DNA of 64,000 nucleotides from Poecilobothrus nobilitatus (GCA_947095535.1 OX352772.1:111191321-111255320); one strand, 5' to 3'. Counted from the first letter of the stretch, positions 26,890-39,763 are shown. The notes: a model not told the origin generated them from the sequence alone. A program made the numbers and translations.

Positions 26890-27390
26890 TTTTTTGGTTA
26901 TAATTCTAAATTTCCCCGCAATTTTTCTAGCTTGCTTTGTTGTTGATTTATTTGAAGTTTCCATTTCAGTTCACTGTCAATTATGACACCCAGATACTTA
27001 TAATTATCAACCATTTCTATGGCATAATCATTAAATTTTATAATTACATTTTTATTAGATTTTTTTTTTAAATATATTGACTTGATTTAAAATATCCCAT
27101 TTTTTGAATTTTAACTGAATCATTTAACTCTATATCAGAAAGAAAGCTTATAATTTTGTTACTTCGGGCCTTTTATAATTTCTTTTATATATTCAATTTT
27201 TGTTTGGATGAGCAAGAGCTGAATCGAATTTGCCTTGTCATATCTCTTCATATTAATTCTTTTTAGGGTGGTATATCTATTCTGCCAGGAAAGATAAATA
27301 GTTCCAAAATATTCAGAAATTTTATTTTGAAAATATTTTTTGCACCAGAAATGTTTTCTTTTAATTAACTAAATACATTCGTTGTCAATT
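26890..27390 (-). pseudogene. Non-LTR reverse transcriptase fragment (thumb region)
   Basis: Minus-strand translation near 26930-27050 gives VDNYKYLGVIIDSELKWK, the conserved segment after RT motif C in non-LTR elements. Upstream on the same strand, near 27190-27330, frames read QNRYTTLKRINMKRYDKANSI with breaks. Heavily degenerate, and distinct from the copy at 422-24172. Confidence 0.6.
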
Positions 27391-27399
27391 ACTTTTCTT

Positions 27400-29700
27400 T
27401 TAAATTTTTTTAACAACGGTAGCTCTGTTGGAATATTTTTAAGATCATTTGTCAAATCATATGTCATGTCATTGACGACAGTTGCAGTGTTTACATAACC
27501 TTTCATTTCTTCCTTTTGAATAAGAATCTTGGACATTACTATGCATGGTCTAATCTATCCCAAAGGATCGAACAACTTCGTATGTTTATCTCTCGGTGAC
27601 TTTCAGGCACAGCATTTAATAAGTTCTCATCATTGGTGTCCATTTCCGTAGAGAAAAATCTCAATCAATAATCTCAGCTTTTATCAATTCTATTAATTCC
27701 TTTTACAATTGTAGTGCTCTACAGTATCTGAAAATGCAATTAAATCATCTACATAAAATGAATATTTTGCCTTTTGGGATCCCAAAGGGAAATTCAATTT
27801 TTCGTCTAATTGTTTTAAAATCCGCGTGTTTAGTTTGAAATCTTCTATGGGGACATTTTCTGAACTTCTCCAAATAATTGTTTAATACTTTGCATGTGGA
27901 TGCATTTTTTCTATATCAGCACTAATAGCAAATTTATACATCATCCATCTAAGCAGAAGTGTCGTTAACTCGTTAACTTGTCTTGAATTACAGCACCCTT
28001 CAATATCTTATCTTTTAAAGAGATATCATTATTTGTTGCTCGGAATACATCAAATACAACCCTCAACTTGGATGTAGTTCTAGCTTCCTTTATGATGCTT
28101 TGGTGAGGCAGGTAGTTTTGTTCAAATGCTTCTATTGGTTTTTAATTTCCATCTATTTTAATTTTTTCCAAATGATCTAATTCGATATATTCATTCATAC
28201 TTGACATACCCTTTTTTAAATTTTGCATTTTTCGAGAATTGGCGTTCCATGGAATATAATCTACCGGTTACGATATTTCTGGATTGTGCCAGCGTTGCAT
28301 TATTTTGAGGATGAAATGGTAACTAAACTTCGTATTTACCATATTATAAGCCTCTATTAGTTTGCAAAAAATGATTTTCACATGCTCCTTCTGTTTCGGA
28401 TAATTTTTTTGAAGATATTTCTTCTAATTCCCAAAATTTTCGCAATTCATCTTCTAAATTTGCATGTACATGAACATTTGCAATGTCTCTTTTATTTTCT
28501 GGTTAATTATGGATCTCTCCTGTTAAGATCCATAAAACTATTGTTTTTCGAGCAATGGGTATCCCTTTCGGAATCCTTTTAACACCTTCCAGCATTATTT
28601 GGCTAAAAACATCCGCATCCAATAATAAATCAAGGGGTGCCGGATTGTTGAATTCTGTGTCGGCTAATTCCAAATCGGTAATGAGATTCCACTTATGATT
28701 TTTTATATGCATACTTGGCAGAATTTGTGTTAATTTTTTCAGGATTAATCCCTTAACATGAATTTCTTGATTTCCATTGATCGGCTTGATGTTGAAAATC
28801 ACCCGTTTATTGATTTGGTGTAAATTTTCTTGACCTATGGTTTTAATAATCACACTGACAGATTGTTTGCGTGTTTGTAAACTTTGTGCTATTTTTCTGT
28901 TAGGAAAGAAGCTTGCGAACGCTGATCTATCCGAGCCCGTACTATCATTTCCTCACCAGACGCTCCAACTCTTTTCACGAGGACTGTACCCAGTAATATG
29001 TGGTTGCAAGGACTTTACTTTTGCAACGTATGATCGAAGGTTGTTTGATGCGATACATTCTGTAACCCTTTAATATTCTGGACTTTCCGTGTAGAGTACA
29101 TAGTTATTAAATTTGATATTTTGAGAGGTAGTAGGTAATTATTTGCCATGTTTGAATTTCTCGTCTTGGTTGGAGCAACAATGTATGATGCAATTTTTGG
29201 CAATGGCGACATCTATGATTGCTGAGGCATCTGTGTGACATATCATAAGGACAGACAATTCCAACATAAACCTTTGTTGCGAATGACTTTGCATTTGCAT
29301 TGCAAATTGGTTGCATTTCCTTAGCAGGTGACCACCTGCATATATTGGGCACTGTCAGATATACGATTATAGGCTTCCATCCATCAACATCGATACCTAC
29401 ATTTTTTAATACTAACATGCATTCGTTGGTGGTATCTGACAAATTGCAAATTTCGTGTGGCCACTCTTGTTGGATTACGGGCTGCGACATTAACCTGCTT
29501 AGCTGTGTGTTGACCAACATCCTGTGTGACCAACATTTTACTCTTGTATCGATCATTTAAAATCTCCCACGCTGCTTGGTAATTGCAATCTGTTACCAAA
29601 AAATTAAGTTCAGTTTTTTTACAAAAAAATTTTTTCTTGAAGACATAAAAAGCAAAATAAACAAGGTAGAATGTAAAATGAAAGGTTTTAAAGGCGTACA
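27400..29700 (-). pseudogene. Degenerate BEL/Pao gag-pol fragment, antisense copy 1
   Basis: Minus-strand pieces in gag-pol order from high to low coordinate. A gag end (CNYQAAWEILNDRYKSK, near 29560) is followed by a Cys/His knuckle-like area. Protease end: LLLDADVFSQIMLEGVKR near 28590. RT-like remnants follow at 27430-28350. Many stops and frameshifts. A related copy sits at 59430-61330. It differs clearly from the BEL/Pao element of 42382-59425. Confidence 0.7.
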
Positions 29701-29814
29701 TTTGTACGAAATCGAAAACTTGTAATGTAAACTTGTAAAAATTAAAGCTCCAATGTTATGTTCTAATATGTGTTAATAGTTTTTCTGAGTTATTTATGGA
29801 TACTTTAATACTCA

Positions 29815-30540
29815 AGAGTTAATACTCATAATTTTTTTGGCATAATCTTGAAGTTTTTCCCTTTTCTTTCTTATTCAACTCGAATTTCAGGAAAGTAAAA
29901 GAGTAATCCTTTAACACGCTTGTAAAAAATTTCAAGTTCTTATCTTTATTAATTTCGAAGATATGCTTGTTAGCCCTTAGGAGGCGTGTGTCTGGTACCC
30001 GAATTGTCACTCTAATTCATCAAATCTATCTCAATGACATAAAAGAAATATGCCAGAACACCATTGTACTAAATTTGAAGGTTCTACTTTTGTTGGTTTT
30101 GGAAATCGTTTCGAAAGTTTCGAAAATACGAAATCATGAACTATAAATCCTCTCAAATTTCAGAGACATAAATCAAACAGGAAGGAACCTCATTGTACCA
30201 AATTTAAAGGTTCCAATTTTGTTGATTTTGGAGATAATCTCGTTTGCTCCTAAATCATTCGGAAGCTTCTAGAATCCGAACCCATTAACCGATTTTCTCC
30301 AGATTCGAACTTAGCTGTCCTTTGTAATTAGTAACCTACTCTATAAATTCATCAAGATAGCTTTACTAATTTTTGAGTTATCGTGTGAACTGTCAGACGG
30401 ACGGACATTGTTAAATCGACTCAGGAGATGATCCTGATTCAGTATATATATACATGTCCATATCTCGCTCGCTTCCTTTTTGTGGTTACAAACTCCATAC
30501 CAAAGTTAATATACCCTAAACTTTCGGTGTAGGATATAAA
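29815..30540. repeat. Mini-me-like element, short copy
   Basis: Shares the blocks of the elements at 31076, 49110, 57278 and 61757: CTTATTCAACTCGAATTTCAGG near its start, one or two units of the 147-bp repeat, then GACGGACGGACAT, TAAATCGACTCAGGA and ATATACCC-type end. The 5' end is truncated. Confidence 0.65.
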
Positions 30541-31075
30541 AATTAGAAAATTGATGCAAAAGTAACTAATCATCAGTGATAATTTTATTGCCATTTTAGA
30601 AATTGTCGCCTTTAAAAAGCTTTGGTATTCTACCTTGTTTATTTACTTTTTATATCTTCGAGAAAACTTTTTTGTAAAGAAGTTGAACTTATTTTTATCG
30701 AGACGGTGGCAACATTTTAAATATTTCTCTAAAATCTAAACACATATAAAATTCTTTAATTCTATACATATTCTATATATTGTAAATAAATGTGTATGCG
30801 TACAATATTCCTTTTTTACATATTGCTCTAAAATCTAAACGCATATAAATAAATTATAAAATTCTTACTGCATACTGTAAGTACATAATACATATTCACA
30901 CTAATTCAGCTAATCATTTGTGTAAAATAAATATTCATGCGTAGCTACAATACTCTTTTTTTAAATTATTTTAAAATAAATATATATTAAATTTTTCCAA
31001 ATAAATGTGTGTGTAAATGTGTAAATTTCCCAAGTTTTGTAAAGAGTAATTGCACATCCAAGTAAAAACAAAAAC
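30541..31075. other. Repeat shared with 62701-63085
   Basis: AT-rich DNA, homologous to 62701-63085 (ATCATCAGTGATAATTTTAT, CACATATAAAATTCTTTAAT). Its end also matches 25090-25165. No gene. It appears to be part of a larger composite repeat. Confidence 0.5.
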
Positions 31076-33995
31076 AAAACAAGTAAATGTAACAGTAAGT
31101 CGATGCAACCGACTTATTAATGCCCTACACCTGAATAATTCGAATTAAGTTAAAAATCCATAAGTTTTTTTGGCAGCTGCTTGAACTTCTTCCCTTTTCT
31201 GTCTTATTCAACTCGAATTTCAGGAACATAAAAGAGACATCTTCTTGGGATATGCTTGACACCTTTGTAAAAAAATTTAAGTTTCTATCTTTATTAATTT
31301 CAAAGATTGTTAGTCCTTGGGAGGTGTGTGTCAGGTACCCGAATTGCCACTCTAATTCATCGAATCCATTTCAGGAACATAAAGAAAACATGTCAGAACA
31401 CCATTGTACTAAATTTAAAGATTCTACTTTTGTTGCTTTTGGAGATATGCTCGTTGCTCTTGTGCTCCTCCGGAAGTATCCAAAATACGAACCCATGGTT
31501 CAAATTCTTTCAAATGTCAGTTTCCAATTTTACAGAAAAGGAAACATAACAGAACACCTTTGTACTAAAAATAAAAGTTCTACCTTTGTTGGTTGTGGAG
31601 ATATATTCGTTTGCTCTGGGGCTCGTCCGGAAGCTTCCAAGATTTGAACCCATGGACCAAATCCTCACAAATTTCAGAAACATAAATCAAATATGAAGGA
31701 ACACCATTCTGCCCAATTTAAAGGTTATATCTTAGTTGATTTTGGAGATAATATCATTTGCTCTTAGGCTCGTTCGGAAGCTTCCAAAATACAAAGCCAA
31801 GGACCAAATCCTCTCAAATTTCAGAGACCTAAATCAAGCATGAAAAAACACCATTTTGCCAAATTTAAAGGTTATATCTTTGTTGTTTTTGGAGATAATC
31901 TCATATGCTGTGGAGCTCGTTCGGAAGCTTCCAAAATCTAAACCTATGGACTATATCCTCTTAAATTTCAAAGACATAAATCAAACGGGAAGGAACATCA
32001 TTGTAAAAAATTTAAAGGTTCTATCTTTGTTGGTTTTGGGGATAATCTCGTTTGCTCTGAGGCTCGTTCGGAAGCTTCCAAAATCCGAACCCAAGGACGA
32101 AATCCTCTCAAATTTAAGAGACATAAATCGAACGGGAAGGAACATCATTGTACAAAATTTGAAGGTTCTATCTTTGTTGATTTTGGAGATAATCTCGTTT
32201 GCTCTGGGGCTCGTTCGGAAGCTTCCAAAATCCGAACCCATGGACCAAATCCTCTCAAATTTCAGAGACCTAAATCAAACATGAAAGAACACCATTCTGC
32301 CTAATTTAAGGGTTATATCTTTGTTGTTTTTGGAGATAATCTCATATTCTCTGGGGCTCGTTCGGAAGCTTCCAAAATCCAAACCTATGGACTATATCCT
32401 CTTAAATTTCAAAGGCATAAATCAAACGGGAAGGAACATCATTGTAAAAAATTTAAAGGTTCTATCTTTGTTGGTTTTGGAGATAATCTCGTTTGCTCTG
32501 GGGCTCGTTCGGAAGCTTCCAATATACGAATCCATGGTTCAAATTCTTTCAAATGTCAGTTTCCAATTTTATAGAAAAGGAAACATAACAGCACACTATT
32601 GTACTAAAAATAAAGGTTCTATCTTTGATGATTTTGAAGATAATCTCGGCTCTGGGGCTCGTTCGGAAGCTTTCAAAATCCGAACCCAAGGACCAAATCC
32701 TCTCAAATTTCAGAGACCTAAATCAAACATGAAAGAACACCATTCTGCCAAATTTAAAGGATATATCGTTGTTGTTTTTGGAGATAATCTCATATGCTGT
32801 GGGGCTCGTTCGGAAGCTTCCAAAATCTAAACCCATGGACTAAATCCTCTTAAATTTCAGAGACATAAATCGAACGGGAAGGAACATCATTGTACAAAAT
32901 TTGAAGGTTCTATCTTTGTTGATTTTGGAGATAATCTCGTTTGCTCTGGGGCTCGTTCGGAAGCTTCCAAAATCCAAACCCATGGACCAAATTCTGTAAA
33001 ATTTCATAGACCTAAATCAAACATGAAAGAACACCATTCTGCAAAATTTAAAGGTTATATTATCTTTGTTGTTTTTGGAGATAATCTCATATGCTCTGCG
33101 GCTCGTTCGGAAGCTTCCAAAATCCAAACCTATGGACTATATCCTCTTAAATTTCAAAGACATAAATCAAACGGGAAGGAACATCATTGTAAAAAATTTA
33201 AAGGTTCTATCTTTGTTGGTTTTGGAGATAATCTCGTTTGCTCTGGGGCACGTTCAGAAGCTTCCAATATACGAATCCTTGCTTCAAATTCTTTTAAATG
33301 TCAGTTTCCAATTTTATAGAAAAGGAAGCATAACAGCACACTCTTGTACTAAAAATAAAGGTTCTATCTTTGTTGATTTTGGAGATAATCTCGTTTGCTC
33401 TGGGGCTCGTTCGGAAACTTCCAAAATCCGAACCCAATTACCAAATCCTCTGAAATTTTAGAAACTTAAATAAAACATGAAAGAACACCACTCTGTCAAA
33501 TTTGAAGGTTATATCTTTATTGGTTTTGGAGATTATCTCATTTGCTCTGGTGCACGTTCGGAATCTTCCAAAATCCAAACCCATGGACCAATTCCTCTTA
33601 AATTGAGATATAAATCGAATGCGAGGGAACATCATTGTACAAAATTTAAAGATTCTATCTTTCTTGGTTTTGGAGATAATCTCGTTTGCAGCGGAATCAT
33701 TTGGAAGCTTCCAAAATCTGAACCCATGGACCGATTTTGTCCAAATTCGAACTTACCCTTCCTTTCGTGATTAGTAATAAATTTCATATATACTATATAA
33801 ATACTATATAAATTTCATCAAGATAGCTTCATTAGTTTTTGAGTTATCGTGCGAACGGACGGACGGACGGACAGACATCGTTAAATCGACTCAGGAGGTG
33901 ATCCTGATTCAGAATATATACACATGTCTATATCTAACTCGCTTTCTTTTGATGGTTACAAACACTATACCAAAGTTAATATACCCTATACTTTA
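31076..33995. mobile_element. Mini-me/DINE-1-like non-autonomous element with expanded minisatellite
   Basis: 5' part: CAAGTAAATGTAACAGTAAG, CCCTACACCTGAATAATTCG. Centre: about 16 copies of a 147-bp unit. 3' part: AAGATAGCTTCATTAGTTTT, (GGAC)n, TAAATCGACTCAGGAGGTGA, (TA)n, then ATATACCCTATACTTTAG. The 5' TACCCTACACCT and 3' AGGTGTAGGGTA of sister copies are inverted repeats of each other. Central tandem repeats, proto-microsatellites and a 3' hairpin are features known from DINE-1/Helentron-related elements. This copy runs straight into the foldback family at about 34003, losing its last bases. Confidence 0.7.
31370..33740. repeat. 147-bp minisatellite, about 16 units
   Basis: Unit landmarks: GCTCGTTCGGAAGCTTCCAA, CAAATCCTCTCAAATTTCAG, then GGAGATAATCTCGTTTGCTC, recurring every 147 bp (for example 31916, 32063, 32210, 32357, 32504). 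Some units carry a variant block (CAGTTTCCAATTTTA). Because 147 is a multiple of three, long frames stay open on both strands; they lack other signs of coding. Shorter arrays of the same unit lie in the copies at 49370-50240 and 57540-58410. Confidence 0.9.
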
Positions 33996-35361
33996 GTGTT
34001 ATAATATAAAAGTGAATTGCTAGTGCAAGCATTTTGGACTGTTATAATATAAAAGTAAATTGCTGGAATAAGGTTAAATAAAAATCTAGGAAATTTTAGG
34101 TTCGTGTTTCTTTTTTATTCCAGCAATTTACTTTTATATTATAACAGTCCAAAATGCTTGCACAAGCAATTCACTTTTATATTATAACAGTCAAAAAAGC
34201 TAAAGTTTTGCAATCAATTTTATTTTCTACTTTTTAGGGGGCGAATTTGGTTTCGATAAAAGCATATTTTAAAAAATATTTTTTTTACATATTATTTTAT
34301 TTTATACTTTTTAGTTTTAAATGAAACACATAATTTGAATTTAAAAATATGGAATATTTTTTATTCATACATTCATTAATTATTGTTTCTGATATAAAAT
34401 ACGTTTTATAATTTTATACCAAATGTTTAAGTAAATTAAGAGACGTTAAATCGATTTCATTACAGCAAGAGTAAAACTTTTTTATTCCAGAAACTCATAA
34501 ATAATGAAAGTACCTCGAAGGGTAAAATATGTACTAAAATACTGTGATTATATAAATATTACAATCCAACAACATAACTCGAATGAAAATGATATACATA
34601 AATGTACTTTACTGTATATTTCTATACTATACTATTAGTAGTATATCGTATATCCATACAAACATCTAACCTTGAACACCTACCTACCTAATCGCTTAAT
34701 AAGATCATGCAGTAAAAAATGTTGACAAATACCTTGATTTAAATTATTATAAACAAATGGAGCAGAACAATATAATTTAGGAAATTAGTTTAACATAATA
34801 TTATGTACGTACGTACATACTTACATACGAAGTTTTAATTTTTTGCGTTTACAAAATTTTGTTTGTAAATCATAATTCGTAATGCGCAAAAGCATAATTT
34901 TGTAATGATCTTCACTTTTTATATTCTTTACTATGTATATACATACAAAAAAAATATTATGTATGCATGTATTTTGAATTTGGCAATTGGAATTATTTTG
35001 AATAAAATTTTATTTGTATACCTATGTACACAATATACATAATAAATGTTCCTAAATAAAACACATAAAACATTAATTTTTAACGGCATGCATATTCAAT
35101 ATGCAATAAAGAATGTTGACAACAAATATTCTGATTTAAATCCTAAACAAATGTTTTAAAACAAAATAATTTAGCAACATAAAAATATTGTACCTATATA
35201 TTTTGTGTTTTGCTAAATCCTAATACAAAACAAATGTACACATCAAGATTGATTGAACTAAATTATTATAGGAGGAAATATCAAATAATATGTGTGTATT
35301 ATACATAAAATTTTATTAAAAAATTTATGATGAATACAGTTAACAAAAAAAAAAAAAAATG

Positions 35362-35431
35362 TACATACACGAATTGGATTCGAATCAAATTACCCTCACT
35401 TTCAAAACCTGTACACTCTCCTCTGCACTAT
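35362..35431 (-). ncRNA. tRNA-like Pol III unit, type 3, in U1
   Basis: On the minus strand a degenerate box A (TAGTGCAGAGGAGAGTGTAC) is followed by box B-like GATTCGAATCC. A T-run (plus-strand A-run 35347-35359) then stands where a Pol III terminator would be. A full tRNA cloverleaf is not evident. Confidence 0.35.
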
Positions 35432-35818
35432 ACAACACTTAAATATTTTCTGAACATATTACTAACATAAAATCTTAATTTTTAACCATGCATATTCAAT
35501 ATGCATTAAAAAATGTTGACAGTAAATATTTTGATTTAAATCCTAAACAAATGTTGTAAACAAAATAATTTAGCAACATACATAAAAATATTGTAGGTAT
35601 AGTGTTTTGCTAAATATGCTAATACAAAACACCATGTGCAATGAACATCGACATTATACTATTATAGGAGGAAAATATCAAAAATATAATGTGTATGTTT
35701 GTATGCATGAATAAGAGATAAAAATGTAAGTTTTAAATTGATATATACAAAAATGTATACATATTTTATTCAAAAAATGTTGATGTATAGATAGTTAAAA
35801 AAAAAAAAAATGTTGCAC

Positions 35819-35886
35819 GTGAACTGGATTCGAGCAACATGATCTCCACTTTTGAAACCTGTACACTACCCTCTGCACCATACTAC
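35819..35886 (-). ncRNA. tRNA-like Pol III unit, type 2, in U1
   Basis: On the minus strand TGGTGCAGAGGGTAGTGTAC (box A-like) and, about 45 nt later, GCTCGAATCCAG (box B with one change), then a T-run (plus-strand A-run near 35798-35810). A 9-bp direct repeat AAATGTTGC flanks the unit. Confidence 0.35.
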
Positions 35887-36020
35887 ACATATAAATGTTG
35901 CAAACAGATTACGAAGATAATATAAAGCGTGACAGAATGATAAATAAATAAATAAATAAATAAACAAATAAATAAATAAACCGACACCGACGAGTTAATA
36001 TAAAAGCATATAAAATGAAA

Positions 36021-37518
36021 AGATGTCGGAACTTAATTCCCTAATCCTCGTTAAGGTCTGGATCTACCGTCAATGCAATGCAATACATTTTTTTAGATGT
36101 TATTGGCCTTATTTTTTGAAACTAATTTTCCATTTTTAACAGATTTTTGAAAATATCATATAAATAAAAAAAACTCGCTAAACAAATTTTGAAACCAACC
36201 CTGATTTTTAAACCAACTCTAAAATCCCTCCTATCTCAGAATCTCGCATATACATACATTAATATATATATATTTGAGATATTTACCGTTATTTAAACGT
36301 GTATGCACAATTTTCAAAACACCTTAAAGCCTCCGTAGCCAATCGTTACCTCCAGAGAAATTCATTATTTTAAGTGAATTTTGATTGTGCAAAATTACAG
36401 CACAATCTAACAATATATGTATGTACATATGTATGTATACGTATCTATTCTAAATTTTTGCCCTAAATTTTACTTACTAAAATTAAATTCAAATTGACGG
36501 CAACGGTTTAGAATAGCAACCGCGCTCAATTGTTATGAAAAATTGAAATACAATCGAGTGTGGTATCGGCTCGGGAGGTCGGATGTCGGGCTACTTTCTC
36601 AATTTTACCAAAAATTAAATATAACATTTATATATCTACTTCAATAACATCATTTTCTGAAATGAGACTTTATGACCAGATAAAAAATTTTCAAAAACTT
36701 TTTAGCATTTAAAATGAATACCATGACCAAATTTTTTAACATCAATAAAAACTTTGTTAAAATCAATCAAATCAAGTTTAAAGAAAATCTGGACAAAGAA
36801 CTTCCAGAAGCTAACTATTTGTTAAAAAGTGATTTTATTGATGCAGTGCACTGTATTTATTTTTAATAGAAAGTACATATTATGTTTTAAAAGTATAAAT
36901 AGTTACTGACATACATACTCGTAATATGATCTTTAAAAATGATGATACATATGTATATATCAAAATAATTATTAATTAATAAAAATTAGGTTTAATTTTA
37001 AAATTAAAATAAAATCTATATGATATATAATATATATATGAAGTATATTTTATGTTTGCAAATGCACTATATACATACAACACTCTAGCATTAAAAAAAA
37101 GCCAAAGATATTATTGATAAACGTTCCGAATCTCTGATGTTGTATAATAAAAAATAAATAAAAACATGTACATATATTCTATATGGATATTGTATATGTA
37201 TAGTATAGTATTCTACCACAACGATGCAAAGCAAAGCAAAGTAAAACAAATACATATGTATATTGGAATTATTTTATTTGGAAAACCTTTTTTTTTAAAG
37301 CTAAATTGAAATATTGAATATTAACAAGGATATAATACGGAAAAAATTAGTTAAAAAGACAATTTTTTTTATGAGCTTAAAATGAATCTTGCTCAATTTA
37401 TAAGCAATAACAAATTGCGAAATAAATTTTGAGTAGATGTGAGATACAAAAAATTGACTAAAAAATTTTGTACTGGATAAATTCTCTATGTATATAGTTT
37501 CTTTATGATAAATAGTAA
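36021..37518. other. AT-rich DNA between foldback copies, no gene seen
   Basis: Short TACATA/ATATAT-rich palindromes (for example ATGTATGTACATATGTATGT near 36417) and no frame above background. No repeat relation to the neighbouring copies that I could see. Confidence 0.4.
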
Positions 37519-37935
37519 AATAAAATAATATGTAAAAAAAATATTTTTTAAAATATGCTTTTATCGAAACCAAATTCGCCCCCTAAAAAGTAGAAAATAA
37601 AATTGATTGCAAAACTTTAGCTTTTTTGACTGTTATAATATAAAAGTGAATTGCTAGTGCAAGCATTTTGGACTGTTATAATATAAAAGTAAATTGCTGG
37701 AATAAGGTTAAATAAAAATCTAGGAAATTTTAGGTTCGTGTTTCTTTTTTATTCCAGCAATTTACTTTTATATTATAACAGTCCAAAATGCTTGCACAAG
37801 CAATTCACTTTTATATTATAACAGTCAAAAAAGCTAAAGTTTTGCAATCAATTTTATTTTCTACTTTTTAGGGGGCGAATTTGGTTTCGATAAAAGCATA
37901 TTTTAAAAAATATTTTTTTTACATATTATTTTATT
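37519..37935. repeat. Foldback hairpin, centre 2 (loop 37705-37749)
   Basis: Arms of about 185 bp are near-perfect inverted repeats (TGCTTTTATCGAAACCAAAT ... GGTTTCGATAAAAGCATATT) around a 45-bp loop beginning AGGTTAAATAAAAATCTAGG. Each arm itself contains a direct repeat of ACTGTTATAATATAAAAGT. Confidence 0.9.
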
Positions 37936-38441
37936 TTATACTTTTTAGTTTTAAATGAAACACATAATTTGAATTTAAAAATATGGAATATTTTTTATTC
38001 ATACATTCATTAATTATTGTTTCTGATATAAAATACGTTTTATAATTTTATACCAAATGTTTAAGTAAATTAAGAGATGTTAAATCGATTCCATTACAGC
38101 AAGAGTAAAAATTTTTTATTCCAGTATGTAATTCATAAATAAAGAAAGTACCTCGCAGGGTAAAATATGTACCAAAATACTGTGATTATATAAATATTAC
38201 AATCCAACAACATAACTCGAATGAAAATGATATACATAAATGTACTTTACTGTATATTTCTATAGTATACTATTAGTAGTATATCGTATATCCAAACAAT
38301 CATCTAACCTTGAACACCTACCTACCTAATCGCTTAATAAGATCATGCAGTAAAAAATGTTGACAAATATCTTGATTTAAATTATAAACAAATGGAGCGG
38401 AACAAAATAATTTAGGAAATTAGTTTAACATAATATTATGT

Positions 38442-38684
38442 GTATCCAGCCATTGGTGCAGTGGTTGACGCACCACTTCTCATTCATAAGGGAATGAGAG
38501 GTCTCAGGTCCGATTCCCGGCTGGGTACAATAATTATAATATAAAAAAAAAAAAATATTCATATATCGCAATATGTAAATACTTTATAATATATCATTAT
38601 ATCACGTACACATTCCTACCAGGAAACAAGGGTTATAGCTACCACATTTATGTACCACGGTACCTGAATATAAATAAATAAATA
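38442..38684 (+). mobile_element. tRNA-derived SINE, 243 bp
   Basis: The head is an 87-nt tRNA-like sequence (38442-38528). GTATCCAGCC pairs with GGCTGGGTAC as an acceptor-type stem, box A-like TGGTGCAGTGGTTGACGC forms a D-arm, CTCATTC/GAATGAG a second arm, and box B-like GGTCCGATTCCC follows. A unique body (CTACCAGGAAACAAGGGTTA) and an (AATA)n tail come next. It is flanked by the 10-bp direct repeat AATATTATGT (38432-38441, 38685-38694). The same 10 bp occurs once, unfilled, in U1 at 34797-34806. Confidence 0.85.
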
Positions 38685-38936
38685 AATATTATGTACATAC
38701 GTACGTACATATTTACATACGTAGTTTTAATTTTTTGTGTTGACAAATCATAATGCGTAATAGATTTTTTGTTTGTAAATCATAATGCGTAATGCGCAAA
38801 AGCATAATTTTGTAATGATCTTTACTTTTTATATTCTTTTCTATGTACAAAAATAATATTATGTAGGTACATAAAATTTTATTTAAAAAATATTGATGTT
38901 TTTTATAAAATTTTATAAAAAAAAAAAAAAATTATA

Positions 38937-39030
38937 CATAATACGAATTGGATTCGAACCACAGTCCACATATTAACACTCACTTTCAAGACCTGTACAC
39001 TTTCCTCTGCACCGTATATGCATTAATTCA
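38937..39030 (-). ncRNA. tRNA-like Pol III unit, type 3, in U2
   Basis: Minus strand: GGTGCAGAGGAAAGTGTACA (box A-like), then GGTTCGAATCCAATTCG (box B), then a T-run (A-run near 38919-38931). Box A to box B spacing is about 60 nt. Confidence 0.35.
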
Positions 39031-39298
39031 ATATGCATTAAAGAATGTTGACAGCAAATATTTTGATTTAAATACTAAACAAATGTTGTAAACAAAATAA
39101 CTTAGCAACATACATAAAAATATTATATGCATGGATTGTGTTTTGCTAATTATGCTAATACAAAACACCAGAAAAGATCAAAAATATAATGTGTATGTTT
39201 GTATGCATGAATAAGAGATAAAAATGTAAGTTTTAAATTGATATATACAAAAATGTATACATATTTATATGCTTTTATATTAACTCGTCGCTGTCGGT

Positions 39299-39337
<39 letters not shown>

Positions 39338-39398
39338 TTTGTCATTCTGTCACGCTTTTTATTATCTTCGTAATCTGTTAGCAACATTTGTAAGTGTA

Positions 39399-39470
39399 GT
39401 ATGGTGCAGAGGATAGTGTACAGGTTTCAAAAGTGGGGATCATGTTGTTCGAATCCAGTTCACATGCAAC
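39399..39470 (+). ncRNA. tRNA-like Pol III unit, type 2, in U3
   Basis: Box A-like TGGTGCAGAGGATAGTGTAC (39402-39421), box B GTTCGAATCC (39447-39456) and a 14-nt T-run from about 39471. GCAACATTT occurs directly before and after the unit. tRNA stems pair poorly, so a SINE head or promoter fossil is as likely as a tRNA gene. Confidence 0.4.
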
Positions 39471-39763
39471 ATTTTTTTTTTTTTAACTATCTATTCATCA
39501 ACATTTTTTGAATAAAATATGTATACATTTTTGTATATATCAATTTAAAACTTACATTTTTATCTCTTATTCATGCATACAAACATACACATTATATTTT
39601 TGATCTTTCCTGGTGTTTTGTATTAGCATAATTAGCAAAACACAATCCATACATACGATATTTTTATGTATGTTGCTAAGTTATTTTGTTTACAACATTT
39701 GTTTAGTATTTAAATCAAAATATTTGCTGTCAACATTCTTTAATGCATATTGAATTAATGCAT

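Larger units (their letters stand above)
34003..36020 (+). mobile_element. Foldback repeat family, copy U1
   Basis: Starts with a truncated left hairpin arm, the 45-bp loop (34071-34115), then the right arm and the body of the family. It carries two antisense tRNA-like units, an (AAAT)n tract (35940-35985) and the end block GACGAGTTAATATAAAAGCA. No protein-coding frame. It has no SINE at 34797-34806, where copies U2 and U3 do. Body sequence matches 37750-39266 directly and 39267-41378 in inverse orientation. Confidence 0.75.
37750..39266 (+). mobile_element. Foldback repeat family, copy U2
   Basis: Direct copy of the U1 body from hairpin right arm onward, interrupted by a SINE (38442-38684) and containing one antisense type 3 unit. 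It stops after AAAATGTATACATATT and joins head-on to copy U3, so it lacks the type 2 unit and the (AAAT)n end. Confidence 0.75.

Noticed and set aside
31252..33770. Long frames on both strands in the 147-bp array (also 49283-50293 and 57451-58461).
   Set aside because: The unit is 49 codons long, so any open frame repeats. Both strands are open equally, and units with stops are tolerated.
38442..38528. Functional host tRNA gene.
   Set aside because: The anticodon arm and variable region do not fold canonically, and it is joined to a body and A-rich tail with a target duplication, so SINE fits better.
39300..39340. CRISPR-like or satellite array (TTTA)n.
   Set aside because: Plain tetranucleotide microsatellite with no spacers, in an insect genome.
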